From Chitinophagaceae bacterium DXS (GTDB taxonomy: Bacteria > Bacteroidota > Bacteroidia > Chitinophagales > Chitinophagaceae), in assembly GCA_030345135.1 (NCBI GenBank), contig CP128386.1, positions 3,742,450-3,806,449 on the forward strand: a stretch of DNA of 64,000 bases, read 5' to 3'. Below the pieces are notes generated by a model. That model was not told the DNA's origin. It worked only from the letters and a program-made list of their open reading frames with translations, and did not search any database. Below are positions 47,145 through 53,425 of this stretch, piece by piece. The position numbers and the translations under genes are program-made. Position 1 is the stretch's first letter. Each line of letters starts with the position of its first letter.

Positions 47145-47502
47145 TTTAGCAGCTATCAGCTTTCAGCTTTCAGCTATCAGCCCTGCTGTCACTCAATTGA
47201 AACACTTTCTCTTATTATGTTCAGATAAAATATGCTGCACCGGAACCAGCCGATCAGAACACATTCTTTGGATTTAGCTGTTAGCTTTCAGCTTTTTACC
47301 AGCACACAATGGAATTAGTTGCCGTAATTGCGATTGAAAAAGACTGTTCCAATATCATGAGAGTACACTAAAGCTGTTCACAAGCTCGCGGAATAACTAC
47401 TACACGCGAATTATCCTGTAGACTGATAACTCTATTATACGGGAGTAACTCCCAAGTATCGTGGCCAGGCTCACAGCTGATAGCTGATAGCTCACAGCTA
47501 CA
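47145..47502. repeat. CAGCTATCAGCTTTCAGC word arrays between tsf and pyrH
   Basis: Three patches of one repeat family: CAGCTATCAGCTTTCAGCTT (about 47150-47182), TAGCTGTTAGCTTTCAGCTT (about 47276-47297) and the inverted form CACAGCTGATAGCTGATAGC (about 47471-47500). The last patch is next to the tsf terminator. The pieces can base-pair with one another. No gene is seen in this 540-bp gap. Confidence 0.65.
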
Positions 47503-47531
47503 AAAAAACCCGGCACTTTCGCACCGGGCTC
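47503..47531 (-). terminator. Intrinsic terminator of the rplM-rpsI-rpsB-tsf operon
   Basis: On the minus strand GCCCGGTGC-GAAA-GTGCCGGGT forms a stem (CCCGG/CCGGG with inner wobble pairs) closed by GAAA, followed by seven T. Confidence 0.85.
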
Positions 47532-47572
47532 GTATCTTAAACGTGTACGTCTCCTAACTACTAATCTTCGCT

Positions 47573-47615
47573 ACAATAAACGTACAACGTATAACTTAAA
47601 ACGTACAACTTAAAA
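47573..47615. repeat. CGTACAACGTATAACTTA word repeat
   Basis: ACGTACAACGTATAACTTAA and a further ACGTACAACTTAAAAC abut the 3' end of tsf. Same family as at 3978, 45380 and 62466. Confidence 0.6.
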
Positions 47616-48455
47616 CTAGCCTAAAGCTACGCGTTTGAATTCGATCACTTTCAGATCGCTGTCAACGCTCTTCAGGTAGTCAGCAACGCTCTTGCTTCCG
47701 TCTTTAACGAAAGGCTGAGCCAATAAAGTCTGTTCTTTGAAGAAGGCGTTCAGTTTACCTTCAGCGATCTTAGCGATCATTTCGTCAGGTTTACCAGCCA
47801 TTTTAGGATCAGCTTTCATAGTTTCTACTACGATAGCTCTTTCTCTTTCTACTGTTTCAGCAGGAACGCTGTCAGCATCTACCGCAACAGGGTTCATAGC
47901 AGCAATCTGCATAGCTACGTCTTTACCTGCTTCAGCAGCTTCTTTGGTAAGAGCAACCAATACACCCATTCTGTTAGCGCCATGGATATAAGAAGCAACA
48001 TAAGGTGCATCCACTCTTTCAAATCTGGCAACACCGATTTTTTCACCGATAGAAGCTAATTTATCATTGATAAGATCTGCAACTTTAGCACCGTTGATAG
48101 AAACTTCATTCAGTTCTTCAGCAGTTTTTACGTTGTTTTCAACAGCAGCATCAGCAATGCTCTGAGCGAAAGCAACGAAATCAGCATTCTTACTTACGAA
48201 GTCAGTCTCACAGCTGATCAACACTACGAAACCGGTTTTGTTATCTGCAGTTGTTTTAGCAATAACAACACCTTCTTTAGCTTCACGGTCGCTACGTTTA
48301 GCAGCAACTTTTTGTCCTTGTTTACGCAACCAGTCAATAGCAGCTTCAAAATCACCGTTTGTTTCAGTTAAAGCTTTACGGCAATCCATCATACCGGCGC
48401 CTGTTGCCTGGCGCAACTTGTTAATATCAGCGGCTGTAATTGTTACAGTTGACAT
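47616..48455 (-). CDS. tsf: Elongation factor Ts
   Basis: A 279-residue EF-Ts. The N-terminal UBA-like domain (DINKLRQATGAGMMDCRKALTETNGDFEAAIDWLRKQG) and the ISCETDFVSKN motif that pries Mg2+ from EF-Tu are present, and the C-terminal part ends FVKDGSKSVADYL. It recycles EF-Tu by releasing GDP. Downstream of rpsB with a 150-bp gap, in the standard order. Confidence 0.96.
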   Translation of the reverse strand: MSTVTITAADINKLRQATGAGMMDCRKALTETNGDFEAAIDWLRKQGQKVAAKRSDREAKEGVVIAKTTADNKTGFVVLISCETDFVSKNADFVAFAQSIADAAVENNVKTAEELNEVSINGAKVADLINDKLASIGEKIGVARFERVDAPYVASYIHGANRMGVLVALTKEAAEAGKDVAMQIAAMNPVAVDADSVPAETVERERAIVVETMKADPKMAGKPDEMIAKIAEGKLNAFFKEQTLLAQPFVKDGSKSVADYLKSVDSDLKVIEFKRVALG

Positions 48456-48609
48456 ATTATATAATTTGAATGTTGAATGAATAAATGTCGGTGAAATATT
48501 GAAGTATTTGTTGACTTCATGTTTATTTAACCGATAGGCAGATTATATATAAAAGTTGGGTCAATAATCACTGAAGGATTAATGACCCAATTATCATTTA
48601 TACAAGTGA

Positions 48610-49524
48610 TTATCTTCTTGGACCACCACCCTGACCGCCACCACCAGTTCTGCGGCTAGCGCCACCTGGTACACGACGTTTAGGTTGTCCTGCACCAGCT
48701 CCGCCGGGTGCGTTGTTGCCGCCACGGGAGCGACCACCACGTCCACCTTCAGCTTCTGCCTCAGCAAGTAAACGAGCAGCTTTCTTTTCAGCTTCGTTGT
48801 CAACTTCTTCTACGTCATCTTCTTTAGCAGCCTGGCGTTCAGCCAAACCTTCAGCTATAGCAGCAGTGATGTAGTTGGTAACGATAGCGATAGATTTAGT
48901 AGCATCGTCGTTTGAAGGAATAGCGAAATCAACTTTGTTAGGATCACAGTTGGTATCAACCATACCAAAAGTAGTGATGCCTAAACGTTTAGCTTCAGCC
49001 AAAGCGATGTGCTCGTGCCCGATGTCAATCAGGAACAATGCTGCTGGTAAACGGCCAAGCTGAGCGATACCGCCCAATACTTTTTCCATTTTTTCTCTGT
49101 CGCGGCTCAGCATCAAACGCTCTTTCTTTGTGATGTTCTCAGCGCTACCGTCAGCAAGCATTTTTTCGATGCTCTGCATTTTCTTAACGCTTTTACGAAC
49201 AGTGTTGAAGTTAGTTAACATACCACCCAACCAACGTTCAGTGGCGAAAGGCATATTTACTTTTTTAGCGCACTCGCTAACGATTTCTTTTGCTTGTTTT
49301 TTAGTGGCAACAAACATGATCTTTTTGCCACTTTTAGCTATCTGTTTCAAAGCAGCAGCAGCTTCCTGCAGGCCATCAACAGTTTTATTTAAATCTATGA
49401 TGTGAATACCTTTCTTTTCAGCAAAGATGTAAGGTAACATCTTAGGATTCCACTTCTTACGCAAGTGACCAAAATGCACACCTGCTTCGAGCAATTGTTG
49501 TTGTAATGAAGTGTTATTTTCCAT
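48610..49524 (-). CDS. rpsB: 30S ribosomal protein S2 with Gly/Arg-rich C-terminal tail
   Basis: A 304-residue protein from ATG 49524 (MENNTSLQQQLLEAGVHFGH). The S2 core is complete: RKKWNPKMLPYIFAEKKGIHIIDLNKT, RWLGGMLTNFNTV, ALFLIDIGHEHIALAEA and PSNDDATKSI. The last 60-70 residues extend beyond a normal S2: an acidic-basic segment (EDDVEEVDNEAEKKAARLLAEAEAEG) and then an RG/RGG-type tail (GGRGGRSRGG, GASRRTGGGGQGGGPRR). Such a tail is uncommon in S2 and might contact RNA. A longer open frame from 49626 crosses an intergenic repeat and is rejected. Confidence 0.95.
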   Translation of the reverse strand: MENNTSLQQQLLEAGVHFGHLRKKWNPKMLPYIFAEKKGIHIIDLNKTVDGLQEAAAALKQIAKSGKKIMFVATKKQAKEIVSECAKKVNMPFATERWLGGMLTNFNTVRKSVKKMQSIEKMLADGSAENITKKERLMLSRDREKMEKVLGGIAQLGRLPAALFLIDIGHEHIALAEAKRLGITTFGMVDTNCDPNKVDFAIPSNDDATKSIAIVTNYITAAIAEGLAERQAAKEDDVEEVDNEAEKKAARLLAEAEAEGGRGGRSRGGNNAPGGAGAGQPKRRVPGGASRRTGGGGQGGGPRR

Positions 49525-49539
49525 TGTTATAGTTTGAAT

Positions 49540-49655
49540 AATTTGAAATTTGAGATTTGAGATTTGAAATTCGAGATTGATTGATTTAGCAACTTGATCT
49601 CTCTTATCAGATTTAAAATTGAACATTTCAAATTTTCAATCTCAAATCTCAAATA
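49540..49655. repeat. Inverted arrays of ATTTGAGATTTGAAAT words between rpsI and rpsB
   Basis: The 138-bp gap consists mostly of one array, TTTGAAATTTGAGATTTGAG and on to about 49580, and its inverted partner TTTCAAATTTTCAATCTCAA near 49626-49655. The two arms can form a long imperfect hairpin in the mRNA of the ribosomal operon. It may modulate read-through or mRNA stability, or simply be a repeat. Confidence 0.6.
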
Positions 49656-49662
49656 AATAATA

Positions 49663-50052
49663 TTAACGTTTACTGAACTGGTAGCTTCTACGAGCTTTCT
49701 TGTGACCGAATTTCTTACGTTCAACACCACGAGGGTCACGAGTTAAGCAACCAGCAGCTTTTAACGTAGGACGGTATTCAGGATTAATTTCAAGCAAAGC
49801 ACGGGAGATACCCAGTTTAGCTGCTTCTGCCTGACCTTTTAAACCACCACCTGTTGCATTGATCTTAACATCAAATTTGTCAGCAGATTCGATAGCTTTC
49901 AAAGGAACTTCCACCTGGTTCTGTAAGTAAACCAGCGGAAAATATTCTGTATAGTTTTTGCCGTTAACAGTAATGTTACCTTCACCCTTGCTGATGAAAA
50001 CGCGGGTTACGGCTTCTTTACGACGACCAACTGCATTTTTTTGCTTTTCCAT
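49663..50052 (-). CDS. rpsI: 30S ribosomal protein S9
   Basis: A 129-residue S9: GRRKEAVTRVFISKGEGNITVNGK at the N-terminus, GGGLKGQAEAAKLGISRALLE in the middle, and the C-terminal RDPRGVERKKFGHKKARRSYQFSKR whose tail reaches the P-site tRNA. It lies 24 bp after rplM, the universal order. Confidence 0.97.
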   Translation of the reverse strand: MEKQKNAVGRRKEAVTRVFISKGEGNITVNGKNYTEYFPLVYLQNQVEVPLKAIESADKFDVKINATGGGLKGQAEAAKLGISRALLEINPEYRPTLKAAGCLTRDPRGVERKKFGHKKARRSYQFSKR

Positions 50053-50076
50053 TTATGATAATTAGGAATGAGTTAA

Positions 50077-50520
50077 TTAGAATTTTAATTCTTTAGGTTG
50101 CTGTGCGAAGTGAGGATGCTGAGCACCTGCATACACAAATAATTTTTTGATCATTTTGCGGCCCAGACGGTTTTTAGGTAACATACCTTTTACTGCTCTT
50201 TCCATCACAACTTCAGGGCGACGCTTCAACAGATCTTTTGCAACCTCTTCTTTTTTACCACCTGGGTAACCAGAGAAGTTAATATAAGTTTTGTCATCCA
50301 GTTTGCTGCCTGTGAAAGTAACTTTGTCAGCATTAATTACAATTACGAAATCGCCACAATCAACATGAGGTGTGTAATAAGCCTTATTCTTACCACGTAA
50401 AATAGCGGCAATTTTAGAGCTTATGCGACCTACGGTTTGATTGGTACCGTCTACAACGTACCAGGTACGCTGTACTGTAGCCTCGTTCGCATGTTTGGTA
50501 GTGAAATGAAGATTACTCAT
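50077..50520 (-). CDS. rplM: 50S ribosomal protein L13
   Basis: A 147-residue L13: WYVVDGTNQTVGRISSKIAAILRGKNKAYYTPHVDCGDFVIVINADKV, the GYPGG loop, and VKGMLPKNRLGRKMIKKLFVY. First gene of the rplM-rpsI-rpsB-tsf unit. Confidence 0.97.
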   Translation of the reverse strand: MSNLHFTTKHANEATVQRTWYVVDGTNQTVGRISSKIAAILRGKNKAYYTPHVDCGDFVIVINADKVTFTGSKLDDKTYINFSGYPGGKKEEVAKDLLKRRPEVVMERAVKGMLPKNRLGRKMIKKLFVYAGAQHPHFAQQPKELKF

Positions 50521-51030
50521 AGTTTTTAATTTGTGTCATTGCCATCCCAATGACTTTTTTAATGGAGCGCAAAGTTGCGTTTAGTAATTGGATTTACCAA
50601 CGAATTGGAAATTTATTTTGATACACACTTCTGCAACACATTGATTTACAATAAAAAAAATGATTGCCTTTTTAAATTACAGGTGCAAATGTGCGGTAAT
50701 TAAGGATTTTTTAGGAGAAATGAAGCTGGGACCGCGATTTAAAAGATTGAGGAGATTTTTTGGATTGAGCGATAATTAATTTAAAAGTTCTTCTATTTGG
50801 AGTCATCGATTTGCAGATATGAAGGTGCTGTTTCGTCCGGGCATTTGTATGGGAGCAGCAAATTGCCGTTAAAAATTGCAGTATATTTTTCTTTTTCCGG
50901 GAAAAGGGAAAACAGATAATCGATAAAAGCCACAAGCCCCATCATACTTTACCTTTTTGCACTCTTTAAGTGAAAATTTCAATTCAAATATTTTCCTTAA
51001 AAATAATATCATAAAAAAATGTGAAAAAAA
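50521..51030. other. Divergent region upstream of rplM; possible promoter
   Basis: The region separates rplM from the tRNA-array leader. On the minus strand, TTGG at 50601-50598, a 20-bp spacer and CAACTTTG at 50577-50570 make a one-mismatch -33/-7 pair for rplM. The rest (50640-51030) is AT-rich and shows no gene that I would defend. Confidence 0.4.
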
Positions 51031-51063
51031 TTTGGAGGATTGAAAAATTAATCCAAATCTTTG
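51031..51063 (+). promoter_or_regulatory. Probable promoter of the tRNA-array transcription unit
   Basis: TTTG at 51031-51034 and AATCTTTG at 51056-51063, spaced by 21 bp, match the Bacteroidota promoter with one mismatch in the -7 box. The predicted start near 51070 lies about 20 nt before the first leader ORF. Confidence 0.55.
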
Positions 51064-51088
51064 CAACGTAAAAAATTATTAACCATAT

Positions 51089-51184
51089 ATGCCACGCATA
51101 CAATTACATATAAAATCAAATAATGAGTTTAGCCAGGAATTCGGCTATATCATTTTTGAGGCATATACTGCTGTTGATGAGTGA
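51089..51184 (+). CDS. Leader peptide 1 of the tRNA array (31 aa)
   Basis: A 31-codon ORF (ATG 51089, TGA 51182-51184) behind an A-rich leader and a plausible promoter. Of residues 4-26, 20 of 23 are amino acids whose tRNAs are encoded downstream (Ile, Gln, His, Lys, Ser, Asn, Glu, Phe, Tyr). The first eleven codons of that stretch include AUA twice, CAA, CAU, AAA, UCA, AAU twice, GAG and UUU, ten of which can be read by the array anticodons; AUA and UCA are the very codons matched by the unusual Ile-UAU and Ser-UGA genes. Codons 24-26 (GAG GCA TAT) double as the antiterminator arm. I interpret it as an attenuator leader peptide in which ribosomes stall when these tRNAs are scarce. The ORF is short, so proof of translation is needed. 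Confidence 0.7.
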   Translation: MPRIQLHIKSNNEFSQEFGYIIFEAYTAVDE

Positions 51185-51236
51185 ACCCCACAAAATCACT
51201 GAAGGATATGCCTCGCAAAAAGCGGGGCTTTTTTAT
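51130..51236 (+). promoter_or_regulatory. Transcription attenuator 1 (antiterminator/terminator pair)
   Basis: Terminator: GCCTCGC (51210-51216) pairs with GCGGGGC (51222-51228) around AAAAA, followed by T6. Competing antiterminator: GAGGCATAT (51158-51166, inside the end of leader ORF 1) is exactly complementary to ATATGCCTC (51206-51214), which overlaps the 5' arm of the terminator. A further hairpin TAGCC/GGCTA (51130-51147) could serve as pause structure. A ribosome that finishes the leader covers the 51158 arm and allows termination; one stalled at codons 4-20 leaves it free. This is the trp-type arrangement. Confidence 0.75.
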
Positions 51237-51296
51237 GTCCACAATGTCAGGCTCACAAAAAATGCGTTTCCTGGATCTGGCTAAATAATGATCAAA

Positions 51297-51458
51297 ATGA
51301 ACAAAGAATTACAACATACCCGATTTAACAAATACCGCATGAATCTCATGTTCTTATATACTGTGTGCTATAAGCTTAATCAGCCTGTGCAACATATACA
51401 GCATACAGGCAATGAGAGTAAAAGCGAATTTCCAGGACCGGCTAACGTCCATACATAA
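51297..51458 (+). CDS. Leader peptide 2 of the tRNA array (53 aa)
   Basis: A 53-codon ORF (ATG 51297, TAA 51456-51458) with an A-rich upstream region. Thirty of its 53 residues are amino acids carried by the downstream tRNAs. The opening codons AAC AAA GAA, CAA CAU, UUU AAC AAA UAC and a later run CAA CAU AUA CAG CAU are all typical of the array. It is followed by a second perfect terminator. With ORF 1 it makes two attenuators in series. It shows no similarity to a protein family that I know. Confidence 0.62.
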   Translation: MNKELQHTRFNKYRMNLMFLYTVCYKLNQPVQHIQHTGNESKSEFPGPANVHT

Positions 51459-51510
51459 GTTAATACATACTTATTTAGGGCCCGGTCACAAAATGACCGG
51501 GCTTTTTTAT
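51436..51510 (+). promoter_or_regulatory. Transcription attenuator 2
   Basis: A perfect terminator, GCCCGGTCA (51480-51488) with TGACCGGGC (51494-51502) and six T, lies 21 nt after leader ORF 2. GACCGG at 51436-51441, within codons 46-48 of the leader, is complementary to CCGGTC in the 5' arm (51482-51487), so an alternative pairing is possible, though shorter than in attenuator 1. Confidence 0.6.
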
Positions 51511-51565
51511 TGGCCCAAACGAAAGCAGCAACAAAGATGTTAAACGCTGATCCTTTTTAAACTGG

Positions 51566-51638
51566 GGCCTGTTCGTCTAACGGTTCAGGATATCACACTT
51601 TCGATGTGATGATATGGGTTCAACTCCCATACAGGCTA
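51566..51638 (+). tRNA. tRNA-Glu (UUC)
   Basis: A full cloverleaf: acceptor GGCCTGT/ACAGGCT with a G.U closing pair, D arm GTCT, anticodon arm TCACA-CTTTCGA-TGTGA with TTC, T arm ATGGG-TTCAACT-CCCAT. No CCA is encoded. The next tRNA begins one base after its discriminator. Confidence 0.9.
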
Positions 51639-51639
51639 C

Positions 51640-51712
51640 TATTGGGTGGTGCAAATGGTTAGCATTTCAGATTTTGACTCTGAAGATGCGGGTTCAAATC
51701 CGGCCCCAATAA
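51640..51712 (+). tRNA. tRNA-Gln (UUG)
   Basis: Acceptor TATTGGG/CCCAATA is perfect; D arm GTGC/GCAT; anticodon arm TCAGA-TTTTGAC-TCTGA with TTG; T arm GCGGG/CCGGC has one G-G mismatch. No CCA. Confidence 0.88.
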
Positions 51713-51719
51713 CAAACAT

Positions 51720-51792
51720 GTTGGCTTTAGCTTAACTGGCAAAGCGCCACACTGTGGATGTGGAGAACAGGGTTCGAGTCCCGGAGTCAACC
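51720..51792 (+). tRNA. tRNA-His (GUG)
   Basis: Acceptor GTTGGCT/AGTCAAC with one G.U, D arm GCTT/AAGC, anticodon arm CCACA-CTGTGGA-TGTGG with GTG, T arm CAGGG/CCCGG with one A-G mismatch. The 5' G pairs with a C near the 3' end; three bases instead of two separate acceptor and D stem, so the G-1 register is uncertain. Confidence 0.85.
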
Positions 51793-51797
51793 AAAAC

Positions 51798-51870
51798 TGA
51801 CCTGTAGCTCAATGGTAAGAGCGGTTGCCTTATACGCAAAAGGTTACCGGTTCAAGTCCGGTCAGGTCAA
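51798..51870 (+). tRNA. tRNA-Ile (UAU)
   Basis: Acceptor TGACCTG/CAGGTCA, D arm GCTC/GAGC and T arm ACCGG/CCGGT are perfect; the anticodon stem has a G-A mismatch at its base; loop CTTATAC gives TAT. Bacteria normally read AUA with a lysidine-modified CAU tRNA, so a UAU tRNA-Ile is unusual. Confidence 0.88.
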
Positions 51871-51890
51871 CAGTATACAAATACACATAA

Positions 51891-51963
51891 GATCTCGTGG
51901 CTCAACTGGCAGAGTAATCGGCTTTTAACCGATAGGTTCCGGGTTCAAATCCCGGCGGGATCA
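51891..51963 (+). tRNA. tRNA-Lys (UUU)
   Basis: Acceptor GATCTCG/CGGGATC, D arm GCTC/GAGT, anticodon arm ATCGG-CTTTTAA-CCGAT with TTT, T arm CCGGG/CCCGG: a regular cloverleaf. No CCA. Confidence 0.93.
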
Positions 51964-51967
51964 CGAA

Positions 51968-52039
51968 GGATGAATAGCTCAATGGCAGAGCTGCGGCTTG
52001 TTAAGCCGATGGTTGAAAGTTCGAATCTTTCTTCATCCG
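51968..52039 (+). tRNA. tRNA-Asn (GUU)
   Basis: Acceptor GGATGAA/TTCATCC, D arm GCTC/GAGC, loop TTGTTAA with GTT, T arm GAAAG/CTTTC. The basal anticodon-stem pair is a G-A mismatch, as in the neighbouring tRNA-Ile. Confidence 0.9.
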
Positions 52040-52045
52040 CAATGA

Positions 52046-52130
52046 GTGAGTGCGACGAAGCTGGAGAGCCGTGGCGGTCTGTAAAACCGTTGCCTTCGGG
52101 ATAAATAAGTTCGAATCTTATCACTCACAC
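52046..52130 (+). tRNA. tRNA-Tyr (GUA)
   Basis: A type II tRNA: acceptor GTGAGTG/CACTCAC, anticodon arm with CTGTAAA loop (GTA), a long variable arm containing a TTCG loop, and T arm ATAAG/CTTAT. Confidence 0.9.
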
Positions 52131-52133
52131 TTG

Positions 52134-52215
52134 GAGAGCGTCCGGTTGGTCGAGGACACTGTCTTGAAAACAGTCAGCCTTTTAGGGTCCGGGGGTTCGA
52201 ATCCCTCTCTCTCCG
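52134..52215 (+). tRNA. tRNA-Ser (UGA)
   Basis: A type II tRNA: acceptor GGAGAG/CTCTCC, anticodon arm ACTGT-CTTGAAA-ACAGT with TGA, long variable arm, T arm GGGGG/CCCTC. It starts three bases after tRNA-Tyr. Confidence 0.9.
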
Positions 52216-52237
52216 CCTTTAAATATAAGAAGCAACA

Positions 52238-52310
52238 GGTGTCTTGGCAGAGTTGGTCTATGCACCGGACTGAAAATCCGGCTAAGAAGGTTCGATTCCT
52301 TTGGACACCA
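52238..52310 (+). tRNA. tRNA-Phe (GAA)
   Basis: Acceptor GGTGTCT/GGACACC with one U.G, D arm GCA/TGC, anticodon arm CCGGA-CTGAAAA-TCCGG with GAA, regular T loop TTCGATT. It ends 29 bp before the ykuK start codon, so RNA processing must separate tRNA and mRNA. Confidence 0.92.
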
Positions 52311-52339
52311 CTTATGAAGAAAATGTAAAAAAGCATGCT

Positions 52340-52825
52340 ATGGAACAGAATCAACGATGGCGGAAACTGAGTGGGCAAAGGGTTTACATTCCTATTACTG
52401 AAGAAGTAGCAAACACTTTGTCAAAGGAAATATCCGCAGGCAATGAAATGAAAGTTTGTATTGGCACAGACAGCCAGGTGAAGGGCGATGAAACAGAATT
52501 TGCTACGGTAATTGTTTTCATTCGTAAAGGCAAAGGAGGTTTTATGTACTTACGCAATGAGATTACCAGTCAGAAAATGCATATCAAACAAAGGATGTTA
52601 ACAGAAGCCAGCAAAAGCATTGAAGTTGCCTACGCACTATGCGGCATTTTTTCAAAATATGGCGTGGATCTGGAAGTTCATGCTGATATCAATACCAACC
52701 CTACATTCAAAAGCAATGGTGCATTGAAAGATGCTATGAGCTTCATTACAGGAATGGGATTTGTTTTTAAAGCAAAACCTGAAGCGTTTGCAAGTTCAAG
52801 CTGCGCGAATAAAGTTGTTCAATAA
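52340..52825 (+). CDS. ykuK: YkuK/DUF458 family RNase-H-fold protein
   Basis: A 161-residue protein from ATG 52340 (MEQNQRWRKLSG). It matches YkuK-type DUF458 proteins: CIGTDSQVKGDETEFATVIVFIRKGKGGFMYLRNE, the HIKQRMLTEASKSIEVAY helix, VHADINTNPTFKSNGALKDA and the C-terminal KAKPEAFASSSCANKVV. The Asp residues in GTDSQ and HADIN fit an RNase-H-like catalytic core; family members are predicted nucleases, none well characterised to my knowledge. It follows tRNA-Phe without a visible promoter and was probably transcribed with the array, so an RNA substrate, perhaps tRNA, is a natural inference. The 34-residue helix-rich N-terminus is ordinary. Confidence 0.88.
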   Translation: MEQNQRWRKLSGQRVYIPITEEVANTLSKEISAGNEMKVCIGTDSQVKGDETEFATVIVFIRKGKGGFMYLRNEITSQKMHIKQRMLTEASKSIEVAYALCGIFSKYGVDLEVHADINTNPTFKSNGALKDAMSFITGMGFVFKAKPEAFASSSCANKVVQ

Positions 52826-52933
52826 GATTTTTAAAATAATTGTTCATCAACTCTACATTGGGTAATGAACATAAAGGCTTGCTTAACGGCAAGAAGGGAA
52901 TTGGCATGTTTCAGCAAACCGGATGTGTGTTTT

Positions 52934-53038
52934 ATTACACCATAGTGCAGCGGTAGTAACCTGCTGTATGCTGTTGCGTTAATATGCAATTTCCTCCAAT
53001 AACACTGTGTGTCCGGGGTTCAAGTCCCCGCGGGGCAA
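52934..53038 (+). ncRNA. tRNA-like segment 1 (degenerate)
   Basis: A perfect T arm (CGGGG-TTCAAGT-CCCCG) at about 53014-53030, followed by GGGGCAAT that can pair with ATTACACC at 52935 (two mismatches), frames about 105 nt. A D-loop-like AGCGGTAGT lies near 52949. The anticodon region is replaced by a longer stretch with a TTGC/GCAA hairpin. It is not a standard tRNA. It could be a decayed tRNA or a tRNA-like RNA partner of the slipin encoded downstream. Confidence 0.5.
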
Positions 53039-53039
53039 T

Positions 53040-53098
53040 TGCCTTGTAGCTCAGTTGGTAGAGCAACAGCTTCCATGCAGGTTCGAATCCTGCTCCGC
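53040..53098 (+). ncRNA. tRNA-like segment 2 (lacks 3' half of anticodon arm)
   Basis: GCCTTGTAGCTCAGTTGGTAGAGC is a normal tRNA 5' end with a perfect D arm, and GCAGG-TTCGAAT-CCTGC is a perfect T arm, but only about 11 nt lie between them. The 3' side of the anticodon stem and the variable loop are missing (ACAGC then TTCCATG), and the acceptor 3' strand does not pair. The surviving half loop would hold TCC (Gly-like). It keeps the elbow of a tRNA without an anticodon arm. Confidence 0.6.
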
Positions 53099-53103
53099 TG
53101 AAA

Positions 53104-53150
53104 ACGGGTAGCCTAATGGCAGGTAAAGCAGGGAAGTCCGCTGCTTCCAA
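53104..53150 (+). ncRNA. tRNA-like segment 3 (5'-half fragment)
   Basis: CGGGTAGCCTAATGGCAGG resembles the 5' end and D arm of a tRNA, and GGAAG-TCCGCTG-CTTCC is a 5-bp stem with a 7-nt loop like an anticodon arm. No T arm follows. Weak on its own, but it lies directly after segment 2 and before the slipin gene. Confidence 0.35.
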
Positions 53151-53425
53151 AAAAATGGCGATTTACTTAAAGTATGGACCGTTCTGTGTCGTTTGCTTTA
53201 ACGCGTGTGTGCACGCAAAGCAATGGCAACAGGTGTCTGGCCAGCGTATCAGGCTAAAGTATTAAGCAGCAAAGCTCTTTTATCTTGCTCAAATGGAATT
53301 GACAAGAGACTCGGAAAACTGCTTTGATCAATCATACGGCAGCTGATATCCGCCATGTACAGGTTAAGAACGGTCGTGCTTTAATATCAGGAAAAATTAT
53401 TCAGAAGATATATAAAAACACAGAC

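Noticed and set aside
46355..50520. Attenuator or autoregulatory site of the ribosomal protein genes
   Set aside because: Apart from the word-repeat hairpin between rpsI and rpsB, I see no known leader structure for L13 or S2 regulation.
51720..51792. tRNA-His lacking the essential G-1 residue
   Set aside because: The register of the acceptor stem is ambiguous by one base; the 5' G could be G-1, so the claim cannot be supported.
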